Under the pieces are notes generated by a model. That model was not told where the DNA came from. It made no database searches and saw only the letters and a program-made list of their open reading frames with translations. DNA of 64,000 nucleotides from Neptuniibacter caesariensis (lineage in GTDB: Bacteria; Pseudomonadota; Gammaproteobacteria; Pseudomonadales; Balneatricaceae). The stretch spans positions 48,617 to 112,616 of the forward strand of contig NZ_CH724125.1 of assembly GCF_000153345.1 (NCBI RefSeq), written 5' to 3'. Made by a program: the position numbers and the translations under genes. Positions 61,071 to 64,000 of this stretch are shown here, in pieces (the first letter of the stretch is position 1; each line of letters begins with the position of its first letter).

Positions 61071-61457
61071 ATGCCGCTAATTTGTATTAAGTCTTTACCT
61101 TTCGACAGTGAAATCGATGTACCGGCAATGATTAAAAGCATTACCGAAGATTTTGCCCGAGGTACCGATGTCAGTGTCGAGCATATAACGGTTACCTGGG
61201 AATTCATTCCTGAAAGGCAATATGCAGTAGCGGGGTTGATGCCCTCCACTCAGCCTCAAAGCGGCAGTCATCCAGTTTTAGTTGAATTACATGCACCTAG
61301 TTTCCATGCCTCAGGGAGTGTTGAGGCGATGCTGGAATGTATCGCATTTTCTGTTTCAAAGCGTAGTGGTGTTGCCTACAGCAATATTTTCATTCGTTAC
61401 TGCAAGGTGCAGTCGGGGACCATTTTTGATCAGGGTAAGCTTGTACGCTGGAAGTGA
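61071..61457 (+). CDS. DUF1904/tautomerase-like protein
   Basis: A 128-residue protein starting Met-Pro (MPLICIKSLPF), with a beta-alpha-beta layout repeated twice, the pattern of the tautomerase/MIF superfamily and the DUF1904 group. Pro2 would be the catalytic base in a tautomerase. The second repeat has PVLVELHAPSF and SNIFIRYCKV. Function is unknown. It stands between bacteriohemerythrin and another small gene, all in the same direction but with gaps over 100 bp. Confidence 0.6.
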   Translation: MPLICIKSLPFDSEIDVPAMIKSITEDFARGTDVSVEHITVTWEFIPERQYAVAGLMPSTQPQSGSHPVLVELHAPSFHASGSVEAMLECIAFSVSKRSGVAYSNIFIRYCKVQSGTIFDQGKLVRWK

Positions 61458-61643
61458 TGCTTATAAGCAGTAATGGCTTAAATAGGAATGAACCAAGCTT
61501 TTACCCATCTCCTGAGGTTTATTAAGATTCATAGCTAGGTTTTAGCCGAATTTGAGCCTGATCAACTTATTGATTATTACTTTTCTCAGTTGGCTCACCT
61601 TAAGTTACTCTGCTTGAGTGGTAGTTGTTAGAGTGACAAGCTT

Positions 61644-62021
61644 ATGCAGCAGGCAGACGGCGAATTTTCTCTGGTGGTTGAAGCCAAAGTAATACATACC
61701 TATCCATTAGGTGGCTTTGATGAGCAGGACATAGCGGTATATCGAGATGAAATTATCCAGGCTGGAGAAGGGTTGGGTAAATGGGTTCTATTCGAACATC
61801 CTAAGAAAATTGGCAGTTTGACCCCTGAAGCTCTGGAGCTACTAACTCAGGCTTATAATGAATTTGCCGGGCGCGGCTGTGTTGCTATCGCGGTAGAGGT
61901 CTCCTATCTGTTTGGTACAATTCTTCGCCAAAATGCTGAGCCACTAGTTAAGTTACCCATGCTCATTTCCGATGACCCTGCAGAACTTAAAGAGCAAATA
62001 GATACTTATCTTTCTGAATAG
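61644..62021 (+). CDS. Hypothetical protein, STAS/SpoIIAA-like
   Basis: A 125-residue soluble protein I cannot name with certainty. The pattern of EAKVIHTYPLGGFDEQDIAVY, then a strand GKWVLFEHP, a helix TPEALELLTQAYNEFAGRG and a strand CVAIAVEV looks like the SpoIIAA-like (STAS-type) fold. No active site is evident. Its stop lies eight bases before the left end of repeat copy C. Confidence 0.6.
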   Translation: MQQADGEFSLVVEAKVIHTYPLGGFDEQDIAVYRDEIIQAGEGLGKWVLFEHPKKIGSLTPEALELLTQAYNEFAGRGCVAIAVEVSYLFGTILRQNAEPLVKLPMLISDDPAELKEQIDTYLSE

Positions 62022-62029
62022 GTTGCTTA

Positions 62030-62306
62030 GGAACCTTCGAATAAGTCTCATGCATTCTCAGTGGTCTTTAGAACGGCCATATGTGCGAAAGCCTGTGCAG
62101 TGAAATGTCTGGACCTTTTCAAACTGGCTGACAAAGCAGATGGCTGTTATAAAGGCCACCCTTTGGGGCTCTCAGAGCAAGCGAATCGCTTTATTAATAA
62201 TTTGCGTCCGGCAGGCGCCCTGAGGCAACCAGCATGACTGTAATTATTGCCGCGCGCTTCACTTGCTCTGTATGCCTGAGGCGCATAGGACTTGTTCGTA
62301 GGTTCC
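62030..62306. repeat. MITE-like structured repeat, copy C (277 bp)
   Basis: The ends GGAACCTTCGAATAAGTC (62030-62047) and GACTTGTTCGTAGGTTCC (62289-62306) form the same terminal inverted repeat as copy A. The interior is clearly related to A (shared CTTTTCAAACTGGCTGACAA-type and ACCAGCATG-type blocks) but has diverged, while the first hairpin is kept with different paired bases (GTGGTCTTTA with TATAAAGGCCAC). There is no coding frame. It lies between the hypothetical gene and the convergent kinase gene. Confidence 0.85.
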
Positions 62307-62312
62307 TCAATA

Positions 62313-64000
62313 TCACACCTTAAATGGAAGTTGGATCTCGACATGGATACCCTGACCGGGTGAGCTATCGAGGTGTAATTCTCCACCCAACTTCTCATGA
62401 ACTAATTCCTTGATCAGATACATCCCTATGCCACTACCTCCTTGTTCCTTGCGGGTGGTAAAGAACTGTTCAAAGACATGTGGAAAATCCTCAGGAGAGA
62501 TGCCTTTTCCATTATCTTGATAGGTGAGCGTAACTGAATCTTCATTGAGATGTGCATCGATTATAATCTCACCTTCCTGCTTGCCCTCATCAAAGCCATG
62601 AATTATCGAGTTTGTTATTAGATTGGTTATTATTTGCGCCAGAGCACCGGCTTCAAGGGTAAGTTCAATACCTAGCTCAGTGGCATTGCCGATTTTTACA
62701 GGGGTATTTTTATAACTGGGTTTTAGGCTTAATAATATTTCATCGATATAGTGTTTTAGGTGAATGGTTCTGGGTTGTTCGCTGATCTGGTCAACCGCCA
62801 CCTGTTTAAAGGCTTGTATTAACTCTTGGGTTCGATCCAGGTTCTTTTGCAATAGCTGCGCGGCTTCTTCATTGTCGTCCAGGTACATCTCGAGATCAGA
62901 TTGCTTCAGCTCATTCTTTTTTAGGCTATTGCGTATATTGTCTGTTCCGTCGGCTAGGAAAGTAGATGCGGTATTTGCGACCCCGAGAGGCGTACTAATT
63001 TCGTGACCAATACTGCTGACCATGCGACCCAGCGTTTCTAATTTTTCTGTTTGTATCAGATCTCTGAGAGCGTCTGATAGCTGCTGTTTGGTTTCACTTA
63101 ACTCTTTAGTATTTTCTACGACTCGGTTTTCTAGTCGCTGCTGGTATTCGTTGATCTCTTCCTGATGCATAAATAGCTGAGTTTGTTGCTCCTGAAAGGC
63201 CTGGAAAAGGTAACTTATCTCGTCATTCCGCGACCGGGTATGTAAGCGGTACGCTTTTTCCAGTTCATGTAGATTGGGGTGCTGACCAGATTGTTCTATT
63301 ACCTGAACGAGTGCGGAAATAGGTTTCTGAATAAGCTGGCGATGGATTATCAGGATTAAGAACACGACAAATACGATCGCAAGACAAATAAAGAGTGATA
63401 TTTTCCAGGCGAGTAGCTGTCCGGCGACGATAGAATCGTCAATGATATTTGTTATCTCTAATACGCCGCGTACATCACCCAACGACCAATCCTTTTTTGG
63501 GGACCGAGGGTGGCTGTTATGGCAGTTAACGCAGGTCTCTGAGGCCAACGTATCTGCAATTGCTATCCTTACCACCGTCTGCCCCTGAGGGTTGGCGGAG
63601 ACTTGTTTGTAGCTTTTGTCTGGTTGGTCAATAAGATAATCCCAGGCTTTGTTTTCAAATGTATCCAGGCCTCGGTTTTGCCTATTAGGGAATGGATAAG
63701 GGCTATATAGACGAACTTTGCTGTGCTCATTTGGCTGTATCTCGCTGAGTTCGTGAATCATGGTTGCGGGTAGAGGGATAACATTTGGATGCTGTTTATG
63801 TTCAGTATCGGCGCTTAGATCTGTTTCCGAGAGGACTTTGCTAAGAACGTGATCTGTGTAATAAGCGCGAAGCGCTTTGAAACGTGCTGCTGTCTCTTCG
63901 GCGTTATGTTGTGCCTCAGTGATGGCATGCTCTTTAAGCGCTTGAGGTATATAGATAAAGGCGGCAGCGACAAGTGCCAGAAAGGTCAGGCATACCGGTA
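62313..64000 (-). CDS. Sensor histidine kinase with haem-binding DUF3365 domain (5' end outside window)
   Basis: A membrane histidine kinase cut by the right edge; at least 562 residues are visible. An ATG at 63761 is internal: the frame is open beyond it and encodes a membrane helix (CLTFLALVAAAFIYI) and AARFKALRAYYTDHVLSKVL, the start of a Tll0287-like DUF3365 periplasmic domain. That domain carries a c-type haem motif, CVNCHNSHP. A second membrane helix (about 63380) and a HAMP-like linker follow, then a coiled coil, the His box SIGHEISTPLGVANTAS and an ATPase domain with TNSIIHGF, DNGKGIS and GGSGIGMYLI. It probably senses redox or a gas through the haem. No regulator gene is visible. Confidence 0.92.
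   Translation of the reverse strand, partial: PVCLTFLALVAAAFIYIPQALKEHAITEAQHNAEETAARFKALRAYYTDHVLSKVLSETDLSADTEHKQHPNVIPLPATMIHELSEIQPNEHSKVRLYSPYPFPNRQNRGLDTFENKAWDYLIDQPDKSYKQVSANPQGQTVVRIAIADTLASETCVNCHNSHPRSPKKDWSLGDVRGVLEITNIIDDSIVAGQLLAWKISLFICLAIVFVVFLILIIHRQLIQKPISALVQVIEQSGQHPNLHELEKAYRLHTRSRNDEISYLFQAFQEQQTQLFMHQEEINEYQQRLENRVVENTKELSETKQQLSDALRDLIQTEKLETLGRMVSSIGHEISTPLGVANTASTFLADGTDNIRNSLKKNELKQSDLEMYLDDNEEAAQLLQKNLDRTQELIQAFKQVAVDQISEQPRTIHLKHYIDEILLSLKPSYKNTPVKIGNATELGIELTLEAGALAQIITNLITNSIIHGFDEGKQEGEIIIDAHLNEDSVTLTYQDNGKGISPEDFPHVFEQFFTTRKEQGGSGIGMYLIKELVHEKLGGELHLDSSPGQGIHVEIQLPFKV

Overview
The window looks like chromosome of a marine gammaproteobacterium, most likely of the Oceanospirillaceae or a close relative. 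This rests on conserved gammaproteobacterial gene sets (nudJ-mnmA-hflD-purB, roxA, trmJ, pbpC beside a YfhM-type alpha-2-macroglobulin, an ffs gene for 4.5S RNA), moderate base composition, and many chemotaxis and c-di-GMP genes. Species and genus cannot be fixed from the sequence alone. No tRNA, rRNA, CRISPR array, transposase, integrase or phage gene was seen.

Layout. 1-5.5 kb: end of an unidentified gene, a uracil-DNA glycosylase-like gene, a YgjP-type metalloprotein, a chemoreceptor, a two-receiver response regulator, an orphan terminator (possible sRNA) and a TetR regulator. 5.5-13.4 kb: a small membrane protein, then the giant lipoprotein YfhM and PbpC, a periplasmic protease-trap/peptidoglycan pair. 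13.4-20 kb: a metallo-beta-lactamase-fold protein with an altered metal motif, a DUF411 protein, yceJ with a twice-frameshifted yceI, a LysR regulator, an EAL-HDOD protein and a DUF3422 protein.

20-24 kb is the most unusual part. Between the 4.5S RNA gene and acnA lies an AT-richer accessory insert. It holds a cassette-like gene followed three bases later by a well-formed integron attC site, and then an 857-residue protein joining an HD domain to an HSP90-type GHKL ATPase. No integrase is present. This is the best candidate for an undescribed, probably defensive, system.

24-40 kb: divergent acnA and acnB; a secreted PxKF-domain protein behind a c-di-GMP-I riboswitch; two tandem small paralogues of unknown family; an MFS/LysR/agmatine deiminase cluster; LysE and AraC; a chemoreceptor with a possible Fur box; an SMR efflux pump. 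40-48 kb: mostly core genes on the minus strand. 48-56 kb: moaE, two diguanylate cyclases, and an arginine/lysine locus with an ArgP-like regulator, an ArgO-like exporter and a complete polar amino acid ABC importer. 56-64 kb: a two-component system with a VWA protein, bacteriohemerythrin, small proteins and a heme-binding histidine kinase that runs off the right edge.

A dispersed repeat family with 18-bp terminal inverted repeats occurs three times (39.9, 60.5 and 62.0 kb). The two long copies keep the same two internal hairpins while their stem sequences differ, which suggests selection on structure. Signalling is a theme: two complete GGDEF enzymes, a degenerate EAL protein and a c-di-GMP riboswitch are in the same 64 kb, with two chemoreceptors and several two-component proteins.
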